DNA of 64,000 nucleotides, taken from assembly GCF_020740535.1 (NCBI RefSeq), contig NZ_CP082362.1, forward strand, positions 124,001 to 188,000, in the 5' to 3' direction. The notes under the pieces were generated by a model. That model saw only the letters and a program-made list of their open reading frames with translations, had not been told where the DNA came from and searched no databases. Positions 19,053 to 28,500 of this stretch are shown here, piece by piece. The first letter of the stretch is position 1. Each line of letters opens with the position of its first letter. Origin of the DNA: Streptomyces profundus (GTDB lineage: Bacteria; Actinomycetota; Actinomycetes; Streptomycetales; Streptomycetaceae). The translations under genes and the position numbers were made by a program.

Positions 19053-21080
19053 TCACTCACCGTAGCGGTCGTCACTGACAGTGGCCCTCCGCTGGGCCAG
19101 GCGGGCGAGGAAGAGGAGTGCCTCCGGGTCGTCGACGGAGCCCAGATTGACCGCCCGTTCCAGCGCGTCGCCCTGGAAGAGCCGTTTGACCGGCACCTCA
19201 AGGCGCTTGCCCGTGCGGGTGTGCGGAACCTTGGGGATCTCGATGATCTCGTCCGGCAGATGGCGCGGCGAGAGGCTGTGCCGGATGGTGTCCGCAATCC
19301 GCTGGCGCAGCGCGTCATCCAGCACGGCGCCTTCGGCGAGCGCCACGAACAGCGGCATCCAGTATCCGCCGTCGGGCTGTTCCACCCCGATGACCAGGGA
19401 CTCCCCGATCTCCGGCAGCCGTTCGACCGCCTCGTAGATGTCGGCCGAACCCATCCGCACGCCCTGCCGGTTGAGAGTGGAGTCGGAACGGCCGTGGATG
19501 ATCACCCCGCCGTGCGAGGTGTGGGTGATCCAGTCGCCGTGGCGCCAGACGCCGGGAAAGGTGGCGAAGTAGCTGTCGTGGTAACGCGATCCGTCCGGGT
19601 CGTTCCAGAAGCCCACCGGCATCGACGGCATGGGGGTGCCGACCACCAGCTCGCCCACCTCGTCGATGAGCGGCGTCCCCGAGGGGTCCCAGGCGGCGAG
19701 GTCGGTACCCAGGCACGGCGCCTGTAGTTCGCCGACGTAGACCGGCAGGGTGGGGACGCCGCCGGCGAAGCAGCTGCACACGTCGGTGCCCCCGCTCACC
19801 GAGGCGATCCAGAGGTCGGCGCCCGCCTCCTCGTGCAGCCAGCGGAAGCCCTCGGGCGGCAGCGGGGATCCGGTGGTGGCGACGCAGCGGGTGGCGGAGA
19901 GGTCGAAGTCCCGCGCGGGGTGCACGTCCTTCTTGGCACAGGCCGTCACATAGGCGGCCGAGGTGCCGAAGACGGTGGCGCGGACGCGTTCGGCGACCCG
20001 CCACTGGGCGGCGGGGTCCGGGTGTCCTGGCGCCCCGTCGTAGAGCACGGCGGTGCTGCCCGTGAGCAGGCTGGAGACCAGGAAGTTCCACATCATCCAG
20101 CCGGTGGAGGTGTACCAGAACAGCCGGTCCCCCGGGCCCAGGTCGCAGTGCAGGCCCAACTGCTTGAGGTGCTCCAGCAGGATGCCGCCCTGGGACTGGA
20201 TGATCGCCTTGGGCAGCCCGGTGGTGCCCGAGGAGTACAGCACCCACAGCGGATGGTCGAAGGGCACCTGCTCGAAGACCGGTTCGACGGGGGCCGAGGT
20301 CAGCTCGGCCCAGGGGAGCGCGCCCTCGGGAGCCGCGCCGCCGAGCAGGGGCACATGCACCACGGCACGCAGCGTCGGCAGGCCGGCGCGCAGCTCGGCG
20401 ACGGTCTCGGCACGCTCGTGGACCCGCCCGCCGTAGCGGTAGCCGTCCACGGCGAACAGCACCACGGGCTCGACCTGCTGGAAGCGGTCCAGCACGCTGC
20501 GCGCCCCGAAGTCGGGGGCGCAGGAGGTCCACACCGCGCCCACCGTCGCGCTGGCCAGCAGCGCCACGACGGCCTCGGGGATGTTGGGGAGGTATCCGCA
20601 GACCCGGTCGCCGGGACGGACGCCCAACTCGCGCAGGGCGGCGGACAGGGCGCCGACGCGCTGGCGGAGCTCGGGCCAGCCGATCGCCCGTGGCGCGATG
20701 GACTCGTCGACGGCCAACAGGGCCGGCTGGTCCTGGGCGGCCGGGTCGGCGGGGCCGCGCAGCGCGTGCTCCGCGTAGTTGAGGGTGGCCCCGGGGAACC
20801 AGCGCGCGCCCGGCATCCTGGGGTCGGCGAGCACGGCGGTCGGCGGCGTGCTGAAGCGGACGTCGAACCACTCGGCCAGGGCGCGCCAGAAGGTGTCGAG
20901 GTCGGTGACTGACCAGCGGTGCAGGGCGGCGTAGCCGGCCGTCGGGTCGTCGGTCCTGACGGCGGGGGCGCCGTGGCGCAGCGCGGCCCAGCCGTGGAAC
21001 TCGGTGAGTCGCGCGGCGGCGACCCGCTCGGCGCTCGGCCGCCACAGCGGCTGGTCGGGGACGGGGGTCTCGGTGGTCAT
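19053..21080 (-). CDS. Acetoacetyl-CoA synthetase
   Basis: A 675-residue ANL-superfamily ligase that activates acetoacetate with ATP and CoA. Seen: the P-loop YSSGTTGLPKA, STGWMMWN, the adenylate motif SGGTDVCSCF, HGRSDSTLNRQGVRMG, and a C-terminal catalytic lysine in TRTGKRLEVP. The N-terminal FHGWAALRHG and WFPGATLNYAEH are typical of the acetoacetyl-CoA rather than acetyl-CoA branch. ATG 21080 has GGAG 6 nt upstream. It is divergent from the VanX-like gene. Confidence 0.93.
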   Translation of the reverse strand: MTTETPVPDQPLWRPSAERVAAARLTEFHGWAALRHGAPAVRTDDPTAGYAALHRWSVTDLDTFWRALAEWFDVRFSTPPTAVLADPRMPGARWFPGATLNYAEHALRGPADPAAQDQPALLAVDESIAPRAIGWPELRQRVGALSAALRELGVRPGDRVCGYLPNIPEAVVALLASATVGAVWTSCAPDFGARSVLDRFQQVEPVVLFAVDGYRYGGRVHERAETVAELRAGLPTLRAVVHVPLLGGAAPEGALPWAELTSAPVEPVFEQVPFDHPLWVLYSSGTTGLPKAIIQSQGGILLEHLKQLGLHCDLGPGDRLFWYTSTGWMMWNFLVSSLLTGSTAVLYDGAPGHPDPAAQWRVAERVRATVFGTSAAYVTACAKKDVHPARDFDLSATRCVATTGSPLPPEGFRWLHEEAGADLWIASVSGGTDVCSCFAGGVPTLPVYVGELQAPCLGTDLAAWDPSGTPLIDEVGELVVGTPMPSMPVGFWNDPDGSRYHDSYFATFPGVWRHGDWITHTSHGGVIIHGRSDSTLNRQGVRMGSADIYEAVERLPEIGESLVIGVEQPDGGYWMPLFVALAEGAVLDDALRQRIADTIRHSLSPRHLPDEIIEIPKVPHTRTGKRLEVPVKRLFQGDALERAVNLGSVDDPEALLFLARLAQRRATVSDDRYGE

Positions 21081-21228
21081 GGGCGGCTCCATCGGCGACG
21101 TCGTTGGCGCGGGGCTCCCCGGGACGATGCCAGTTCGGCCCGGTCGCCACCAGTGTGGCGCCACCCGAATGCCGGGCCCAGACCGGTGTCCGCTTTCGGC
21201 CGGGGCCGGGCGCTGGTAGGCGTGGATC

Positions 21229-21957
21229 GTGCGCTTCGCTCCCGTGGTCACCGTCGCCCTGGCCGTCGGCCTGCTGGCCGCACTGGCCGGTTCGGTGGCG
21301 CCGGCTCGGGTGGCGCCGCGCGCCGAGCGGGCCCCCGACGGGTTCGTGGCGCTGCGTGAGGTGGCGCCCCTGATCCAGCAGGACATCAGATACGCGGGGG
21401 ACGACAACTTCGTGGGCGAGCCGATCGACGGCTACCAGGAGGCGGAGTGCCTCCTCGCCGAGGAGGCGGCCCGCGCCCTGGAGCGGGTGCGCGCCGCCCT
21501 GGCGGATGACGGCCTGGGGCTGCGGGTCTACGACTGCTACCGGCCGCAGCGGGCCGTCGACCACTTCCTGCGGTGGGCGAAGGACCCGGACGCCACCGAG
21601 CGGCGGGCGGACTTCTACCCCGAGGTGCCCAAGGACCGGCTCTTCGACGAGGGCTATCTGGCGGCGAGATCCGGCCACAGCGGGGGCGGCACGGTCGACC
21701 TCACCCTGCTGGGGCCGGGGGGCGAGGCGGTGGACATGGGCACCCCGTTCGACTTCTTCGACCCGGCCTCGCACCCGGACTCCGACGCACCCGACCGGGA
21801 GCAGCGCCGGGCCAGGGAGCGGTTGCGGAACGCGATGGACGAGGAGGGGTTCGCCCCGATCGACACCGAGTGGTGGCATTTCACCTACGGCCAGGAGCCC
21901 TACCCGGACGAGCACTTCGACTTCCCCGTCGAACGGGCCGCGCTGGGCACGGAATGA
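21229..21957 (+). CDS. Secreted D-alanyl-D-alanine dipeptidase (VanX/DdpX family, peptidase M15)
   Basis: A 242-residue protein with a signal peptide (FAPVVTVALAVGLLAALAGS) and a VanX-type zinc peptidase domain. Zinc and catalytic motifs are visible: SGHSGGGTVD (His and Asp ligands) and EWWHF (Glu base and His ligand). VYDCYRPQRAVDHF supplies the conserved arginine. Family members hydrolyse D-Ala-D-Ala, but a secreted form more likely recycles wall fragments than confers glycopeptide resistance, and no vanHA genes are nearby. The start is GTG. Confidence 0.9.
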   Translation: MRFAPVVTVALAVGLLAALAGSVAPARVAPRAERAPDGFVALREVAPLIQQDIRYAGDDNFVGEPIDGYQEAECLLAEEAARALERVRAALADDGLGLRVYDCYRPQRAVDHFLRWAKDPDATERRADFYPEVPKDRLFDEGYLAARSGHSGGGTVDLTLLGPGGEAVDMGTPFDFFDPASHPDSDAPDREQRRARERLRNAMDEEGFAPIDTEWWHFTYGQEPYPDEHFDFPVERAALGTE

Positions 21958-22112
21958 CGGCGGTCCCGGAGCCACCCCCGTCGGTCCCGGAACCCGCCGT
22001 CACCTGTTATCGGACGCGACCGCGCCGTTCTTGGTTCGCCGCCTTCCCGTCTTTGTCACCCGTTCGCGACATTCGACGGCGTCCGGGCCCGCGCGCTGCC
22101 GGAGGCGTCGGC

Positions 22113-22550
22113 TCAGCGGGGGCGCGGCGGGGTGGCCAGCAGCGGGCTGAGGCGCTTGACCAGCAGGGCCATCTCGTAGGCGACCTGCCCCACATCGGCC
22201 TCCGACTCGGTGAGCACGGCCAGCGCGCTGCCCGCGCCGGCGGCGGTGACCAGCAGGAACGCGCCGTCCAGCTCGACCAGCGTCTGCCGCGCCGTGCCCG
22301 TCTCGAAGTGGGTGCCGACCCCGCGCGCCAGGCTGTGGAACCCGGAGGCCACGGCGGCCAGTTGTTCGCCGTCGGCGCGCCCCAGCGCGCGGGAGGCGCC
22401 GCGTGACAGGCCGTCGGCCGCCAGCAGCAGGGCGTGGCGGATGTCGGGCACCCGGTCCACCATGTCGTCCAACAGCGCGTCGATCGACCCGGGGTCGGCC
22501 GCGCCTGGCCGCTCCGCTCGGCCGAGAGCGCTTGGCTCCGGTACGGTCAT
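22113..22550 (-). CDS. Roadblock/LC7 protein (conservon CvnB type)
   Basis: A 145-residue protein with a roadblock/LC7 fold: ALLLAADGLSRGASRALGRADGEQLAAVASG, then ELDGAFLLVTAAGAGSALAVL and a terminal MALLVKRLSPLL helix. In Streptomyces conservons CvnB acts with a CvnA sensor kinase, a DUF742 protein (CvnC) and a Ras-like GTPase (CvnD). Here it follows the kinase gene at 28 bp, but no cvnC or cvnD follows; the next gene is the convergent dipeptidase. Confidence 0.92.
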   Translation of the reverse strand: MTVPEPSALGRAERPGAADPGSIDALLDDMVDRVPDIRHALLLAADGLSRGASRALGRADGEQLAAVASGFHSLARGVGTHFETGTARQTLVELDGAFLLVTAAGAGSALAVLTESEADVGQVAYEMALLVKRLSPLLATPPRPR

Positions 22551-22578
22551 CAGTCCTGCCTTCGAATTCCGTGCGTGG

Positions 22579-24945
22579 TTAGGGGCTAGGGGGCGGCGGG
22601 GTGTCGCCCCGCCCGGGGTCGGTCTGCTCTCGGCCGCGTCGCCAACCGCGTTGCAGCGCGCTCAACTTGTTCCGCAGCTCCTCCGCGTCGACGTCCGGCG
22701 CCGACTCCGCGTCCGGATGGCCGCCGGGGCGGGCGGGCGGCTCGGCCGCCGGCTCCGGCGCCGCGCGGCGGACGCGGCGCGGCAGCCCGGCCCCCGTGAC
22801 GCCGTCCGCCGACCGCGCCGGGCCTTCGGCCGGCGGCTCCTCGGCGTCGGCCGGCCGCTCGTGGTCGGCGACCAGCACGCGGGGCGAACGACGCGGCAGG
22901 CCACCGGCGGTGTGCCCGGCGGCGTGCTCCTCGGTGTCCGCCGGCGGCCCGGCGCGGACCTTCCGGGGCGCGAGCGACGCCGCCAACTCGGCGGGGCCGT
23001 CCACCGGACCGTCCATCAGCGCGGGGCGGCTGGGCGGCGGGACGAGACGCTCGGGCGCCGAACGCGGCTCGTCGGCCTCCGTCAGCAGCTCGCCGGGGAT
23101 CAGGGTGACGGCGGTGGTGCCGCCGTAGGGCGACTCGCGCAACGCGACCCTGATGCCGTGCCGGTGGGCGAGCCTGGCCACCACGAAGAGGCCGATGCGG
23201 TCGGTGTCCGAGAGCTGGAACTCGGTGATCTCGGAGAGTCTCTGGTTCGCGTCCCGCAGCGCGTCGGCCGTCATGCCGAGGCCGCGGTCGTGGATCTCCA
23301 ACGTGCAGCCGTGCGGGACGCGTTCGCCCGAGACCTGCACGGTGGTGTGCGGCGGCGAGAAGACCGCCGCGTTCTCCAGGAGTTCGGCGACGATGTGGAC
23401 GACGTCGGCGACCACGCCGCCGTCCACCAGCAGCGGCGGCATCGGGCGGACCTCGACGCGTTCGAAGTCCTCTATCTCGTCGACGGCCGCCCGCAGCACG
23501 TCCCACAGCGGCTCGGGCTTGCGCCACTGCCGCGTGGGGGCGGCGCCGGAGAGGATCACCAGGCCCTCGGCGTGTCGGCGCATCCGCGTGCTGAGGTGGT
23601 CGAGGCGGACCAGGTCGACCCGGGCCTCGCCGTCCTGGCCACGGCGCTCCAACGCCTCCAGCAGGTGGAGTTGACGGTGCAGCAGGACCTGGCTGCGCCG
23701 CGCCAGGTTGACGAAGACCTCGGAGATGCCGCGCCGGGTGTAGGCGCGTTCCACTGAGGCCGAGACGGCCTCGCGTTGCAGGGTGTTGATGGCGCGCCCG
23801 ATCTCGCCCAGCGCGTCGGGGCCGTACTCCAGGCGCGGCGCCTCCACCTCCACGTCCACATGCTCGCCGGCGTCCAGGCGGCGGGTGACGCCGGGCAGCC
23901 GGACCTCGGCGGCGTCCTTGGCGTCGCGGGAGAGCGCCGTCAGGTCGCGGACGAGATCGCGTCCGCCGCGCAGCGCGACCAGCAGCGAGAGCGCCACGGC
24001 CACCAGGCCGAGGACGCCGGCGAGCACCGCGCGCAGCACCACGGGGCCCGTGGCGGAGTCCAGCCGGTCCGCGAGGCGCCGCTCGGCGTCGGCGACCAGG
24101 GTGCCGGTGCTGTCCAGGACATCGGAGGTGCTCTGCTCCCAGTGCTCGGGCAGCGGCGTGCCACGGCCGGTGAGCAGCTGCGCCTCGGCCTCGGCGAGGA
24201 TGCGCGCGGTGCCGCTCTCCCAGAAGCTGGTGTGGCTCTGGCGGTCGTCCACCGGGAGGTCGGGGACGGAGTGCACCTGCGTCACCTGGCGGCGGGAGAT
24301 CAGGTCGGACAGCGACCGGCGCTCGTCGCCCGTGACCCGCCCGGTGCCCAACATGCCGGCGACCAGGGCGTCTTCCTGGGAGATGTACTCGCGGGCCTGG
24401 GCGAGGCCGGCGACGGCGCTGGCGTGCCGCTGGTCGCCCGCGTCGACGACCGGCTGGAGCGCGGCGAGGAAGCGGAGACAGGAGGAGGTCAGACCGCTGT
24501 AGGCGTCCAGGGCGCCGGGGAGGGAGATGGTGTTGCTGTCGGTCTGCTGACGGAGCCGCTCCAACTCGTCGAGGGTGCGCCAGAGTCCGTCGAGCCGGCT
24601 CTGGGCCGAGTCGCCAAGGCCCCCCCGCGCGCTCTCCGTTGTCCTGCGGAGCCGGCGCAGCTCCTCGTCCGTCCGCTCCCTGGCCTCGGCCAGCGCGGTG
24701 CGCTCGTCGGCGCGGCGCGGGTCGGCGAGGTGGACGATGGCGTGTCTGCGCTCCGACTGGAGCGCCGACAGGGCGGCGTGGGCGGGCTCGGCGAAGGAGT
24801 CGGCCGCGGCGGCGGAGTCGCGCGCGCCGAACGCCTCGCTCACGGTGAGCGTGGCGGCGAAGGCCCAGACGGCCAGCAGCGAGAGCAGCGGCACCAGCAC
24901 CAGGGTCCAGATCCTGCGATGGATCGATCTGCCGCGAACGCGCAT
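22579..24945 (-). CDS. Nitrate-sensor-like histidine kinase (conservon CvnA type)
   Basis: A 788-residue membrane kinase. One membrane helix lies near 11-33, followed by a mostly helical extracellular sensor region to about 320, a second helix (VVLRAVLAGVLGLVAVALSLLVAL), a HAMP-like linker and a HATPase domain with ELLENAAVFSPP (N box), HDRGLGM (G1) and TDRIGLFVVARLAHRHG. As in other CvnA proteins the usual H-box is not evident. A long Pro/Ala/Arg tail ends the chain. ATG 24945 has GGGGAGGG upstream. It is probably cotranscribed with the roadblock gene. Confidence 0.9.
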   Translation of the reverse strand: MRVRGRSIHRRIWTLVLVPLLSLLAVWAFAATLTVSEAFGARDSAAAADSFAEPAHAALSALQSERRHAIVHLADPRRADERTALAEARERTDEELRRLRRTTESARGGLGDSAQSRLDGLWRTLDELERLRQQTDSNTISLPGALDAYSGLTSSCLRFLAALQPVVDAGDQRHASAVAGLAQAREYISQEDALVAGMLGTGRVTGDERRSLSDLISRRQVTQVHSVPDLPVDDRQSHTSFWESGTARILAEAEAQLLTGRGTPLPEHWEQSTSDVLDSTGTLVADAERRLADRLDSATGPVVLRAVLAGVLGLVAVALSLLVALRGGRDLVRDLTALSRDAKDAAEVRLPGVTRRLDAGEHVDVEVEAPRLEYGPDALGEIGRAINTLQREAVSASVERAYTRRGISEVFVNLARRSQVLLHRQLHLLEALERRGQDGEARVDLVRLDHLSTRMRRHAEGLVILSGAAPTRQWRKPEPLWDVLRAAVDEIEDFERVEVRPMPPLLVDGGVVADVVHIVAELLENAAVFSPPHTTVQVSGERVPHGCTLEIHDRGLGMTADALRDANQRLSEITEFQLSDTDRIGLFVVARLAHRHGIRVALRESPYGGTTAVTLIPGELLTEADEPRSAPERLVPPPSRPALMDGPVDGPAELAASLAPRKVRAGPPADTEEHAAGHTAGGLPRRSPRVLVADHERPADAEEPPAEGPARSADGVTGAGLPRRVRRAAPEPAAEPPARPGGHPDAESAPDVDAEELRNKLSALQRGWRRGREQTDPGRGDTPPPPSP

Positions 24946-25202
24946 ACCCTCCCCTTGGTCCGCCGGGCCGCCCCCGTACGCGGTGGTTCTCACGGTTCGA
25001 CGACGCGAGCCTACTACCGGCGCCGTCCACCGGCCGGGTAACTGTCTGGTAATCATGGGAGTTAACCCGGTGAGGGCCAGGCGATCGCCCCGCCCGGCGC
25101 CTCGTTCCGATCCCGGCCGGTGTCCCAGGGGGGTCCGGGGCGTTCTACCATGAGGGGCGAGGACATATCCACGCATCTCACCGTGCAGGGAGCGAGATCG
25201 GC

Positions 25203-25589
25203 GTGTATGCGAGACCCCGTATGCCGGATCCGGTGCGCGCGGCGGCGGTGCGCGCCGTCATCATCATCGCGCTGACGCTCACTCAGCTGGTCGTGGTGTT
25301 GCTCGGCCTGTGGGCGGACGCCTGGCTGGTGCTGCCGATGGCGATATCCACCCTGGTCAGCTCCGTGGTGGCGACCTGGGCCGTGCTGGACATCTGGATC
25401 ACCTCGCAGGCGTGGCGGCAGCGCAACGGCGTGGTGTCCGTGCCCAGCAGCGCCGCCAGGGCCGCCCGGCGGGCGCGCCGGGCGGCGCGGAAGGCGGCCA
25501 GGCGTCACGGCCGGCCGGCCGAGGCGGACCCCGGATCCGCGGACGGCGCGGCCGGGTTGGATGTGCTCGGCGGGGACGGGCGGCGGTAG
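25203..25589 (+). CDS. Small membrane protein of unknown function
   Basis: A 128-residue protein with two membrane helices (AVIIIALTLTQLVVVLLGLW and LPMAISTLVSSVVATWAVL) and a basic cytoplasmic tail rich in Ala-Arg repeats (ARRARRAARKAARR). It is divergent from the CvnA-type kinase. Its 3' end overlaps the convergent SMC-like gene by 85 bp, so one C-terminus is variable sequence encoded on both strands. The start is GTG with GGGAG upstream. No family recognised. Confidence 0.75.
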   Translation: MYARPRMPDPVRAAAVRAVIIIALTLTQLVVVLLGLWADAWLVLPMAISTLVSSVVATWAVLDIWITSQAWRQRNGVVSVPSSAARAARRARRAARKAARRHGRPAEADPGSADGAAGLDVLGGDGRR

Positions 25590-28500
25590 ATCCGGGTCGC
25601 CGTGACCTCGCCGTGCACCGGCTCGGCGCTCTCGTCGGCCCTGGGCAGCCCCGGGCGCAGATGTTCCTCCACGCTGATGTACTTCAGCCCGGCCCGCAGG
25701 TCGGCGTCGTTGCGCAGCCGGATGACCAGCGGGAACTCGGCGAGCGCCGTGGTGTCGAAGAGGCCCGTGGTGTAGAGCAGTTGGACGCCGAGGGCGTCGG
25801 CGACCGCGCGTTGCAGCTCCAACAGGTAGGTGGCGTTGGCGCGGCCGATGGGGTTGTCGAGGAACAGCGTGCCGGCGTGCCGGTGTTGGTCCCTGCCGCG
25901 GTCGTTGCCGCGCAGCGCGGCCATCGTGCAGTAGAGGGCGATGGCCGCGGTGAGCAGCTGGCCGCCGGAGAAGACGTCGCCCATCTGACCGACGGGCACC
26001 CGCTCGGCGCGCAGCACCGCGTCCGGCTTGAGGATCTCCACCCGCACCCCGCCTGGGCGCAGCGCGGCGTGCGTTCCGCGCAGCAGCAGGGAGACGCCGT
26101 CCCTGCGGAGGTCGGAGTTCTTCCGGACGGCGGCGCGGGTGACCTCGTCCACCACCTCGCCCAGGCGTTCGGTGAGGGTGGCCTGGTCCGGCTCGTCGAA
26201 GCGGATGCGGAGGAACTCCTGCCCCGACCACTCCCCGAGGCCCTCGGGGAGCCGGGACAGCCGCTGGGCCGAGCGCAGCGTGGCCAGACCGGACTCGACG
26301 AGGCCGCGCAGCCGGTCGACGATGCCGTCGCGGTTCCGCTCAAGCTGGATCAACTCGTCGCCGAGAACGCGCAGTCGGGGCGCGAACGCCTGGGCCCAGG
26401 CGGCGGCGTGGGTGGGCAGCGCGGCGCCGGGCAGCTCCCTGATCTGTGTCCTGGCCGGGGTGCGGACCTGCTCGAAGCGGGTGGCGTTGGCGTGCCGGAC
26501 CAACTGGTCGCAGGCGTCGCGGACGCCGGACTCCGCGGTGGCCAGGCCGGCCGCGGCGGCGCGCAGCGCGCGGCGGGCGTCGCCGACGCCGGCGCGGGCC
26601 TCCTCGATCGAGCCGGGGTAGGGCTCGGGCGGCGCCTGACCTGGATCGGCGGGCGCGTCGCCCGCGTCGTGCGGCTGGTCGCCGAGGTGCGCGGCGCTCT
26701 CGGCGAAGCCGTCCGCCGCGCCGAGGGCCTCGGCGTGCTGGGCGGCCAGATCCCGGTGGGTGGCCTGGGCGGTGGCCAACGCCTCCTGGCGCGCGGCGAC
26801 TTCGGCGTCGGCCTCGCGCAGCAGCTCGGCCGCGCGCTCCGCGTCGTCGGGGACCCGCTCGGCGGGCAGCTCGATATGCGCGGTGCCATCCGCCGGGGCG
26901 AGCCGCTCGGCCTCGCCGCGCAGCCGGCCGAGCCGCTCGCTGGCGGCGCCCGAGCGCGTCTCCAACAGCTGGACCTGGGCCTCGGCGCGGGATCCCGCGG
27001 CCTGCCGGGAGGGGCCGTCGGCGCCCTCCGGGCCCTCCAACAGCCGGGCGGCGCGGGTGCGGACCTTGTTGCTCAGCCGGTCGAGCGCGGTGCGGGCCGC
27101 GCTCTCGTCCCCCTCGGCCCTGGCCTGTTCGGCGCGGAGGTCGGCGCCGACGCCGACCTTCTCGTAGAGCCGGGCGGCGGAGCGGTACGCCTCGCGGAGC
27201 GTGGGCAGCGACTCCTCCGGCGGCGGCGCCGCGTCGCCGGCCGGGGGCGGCTCCTCCTCCGGGGCGCCGGAGACCTCGGCGCGCTCCGCGCGCAGCGCCC
27301 TGGCGGTGCGGCGGGCGTCGTCGGCCGCGCGCTGGGCGGCGCGGCGGTCCTCGTCGGCGGCCTGGGCGGCGGCAAGCCGCTCCGTGGCCCGCGCCTCGGC
27401 CTCGGCCGTCTCGGCGGCCAACTCCCGCAGCCGGGACTGCCATCGGCCGCGTTCGCGCAGCCGGTGGGCGAGGCCGGCGAGCGCGTCGGCCGAGCGGCGG
27501 GCGCGCTGGGCCGCCTCCTGGCGTTCGTCCCTGGCGCGGGCGGCTTCGGCGGCGGCCTCCTCCGCCTCGACGGCGCGCGCGACGGCGGTGGTGTGCCGGG
27601 ACTCGGCCTCGGCGGCGGCCAGCCCGGTGCGTTCGGCGGTGGCGGCCAGCTCCGCGAGGCGGCCGGCGGGGCAGCCGGCCCGCCAGGAGGCGATCCTGGC
27701 GGCCAGCGAACGGTCCTCGCCGATCCGGGCGGCGAGCGCGCGGATGTCGCCGTCCCTGGCCGCGGCCCGGGCGCGCAGGGCCTGCCGCTCGGCGTCGGCG
27801 GCGCGCTCGTCGTGCATGGCGGGGTTGGGCGGTACCAGAAAGACCCCGCTCTCCTGGCCGGCGCCCGGCGCCGGGGTCGGTGCCAGCAGGGCGGCGGCCG
27901 TGCCGACGGCGACGGCCGAGCGGGGCAGCAGCGCGGCCTCGGCCAGCACCTCGCGGGCGCGGTCGTGGCTGGCCCGGTCGGTGATGACGACGCCGTCCAC
28001 CAGCTCGGGGCGGGCCGCCAGCACGGCGGCGTGGTCGGCGGGGGCGACCGCCTGGGCCAGATAGCGCCAACCGGGGAGCGCGGGGATGCCGTGTTCGCCG
28101 AGGAACTCGACCGTGGCCAGCACGTCGGGGCCCGGCGGCAGCAGGCCGCCGTCGCCGAGGGCGGCGAGCATCCTGGTGTCGTCGGCCGCCGCCGTGCGCA
28201 GCTCGAAGAGCCGGCGTTCGGCGGACTCCACCGCGTCGTCGAGGAGCCCGGCCAGCGTCTCGGCGTTGGCGTCGAGCTCGGTGACGGTCAGGCCCGGCGC
28301 CCCTGCCTCGGGGGCGACGCCCAACAGGGCGGCCAGCCGGGCCTCTTCGGCGAGCGCGCCGGCCGTGGCCCGCTCGGCGGCGAGCGCGGACGCGGCGGCC
28401 CCGGCCGCGTCCGCCGCGCGGGCCGCCGCCAGCTCGGCGGCGGCGCGCTCGGCGGCGCTCTCCCTGGCCCGCTCGGCGCCCCGGCTCGCGGCGGTGCGCG

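Noticed and set aside
21229..21957. Glycopeptide-resistance gene (vanX)
   Set aside because: There are no vanHA or vanRS genes nearby and the protein has a signal peptide, so a wall-recycling dipeptidase is more likely.
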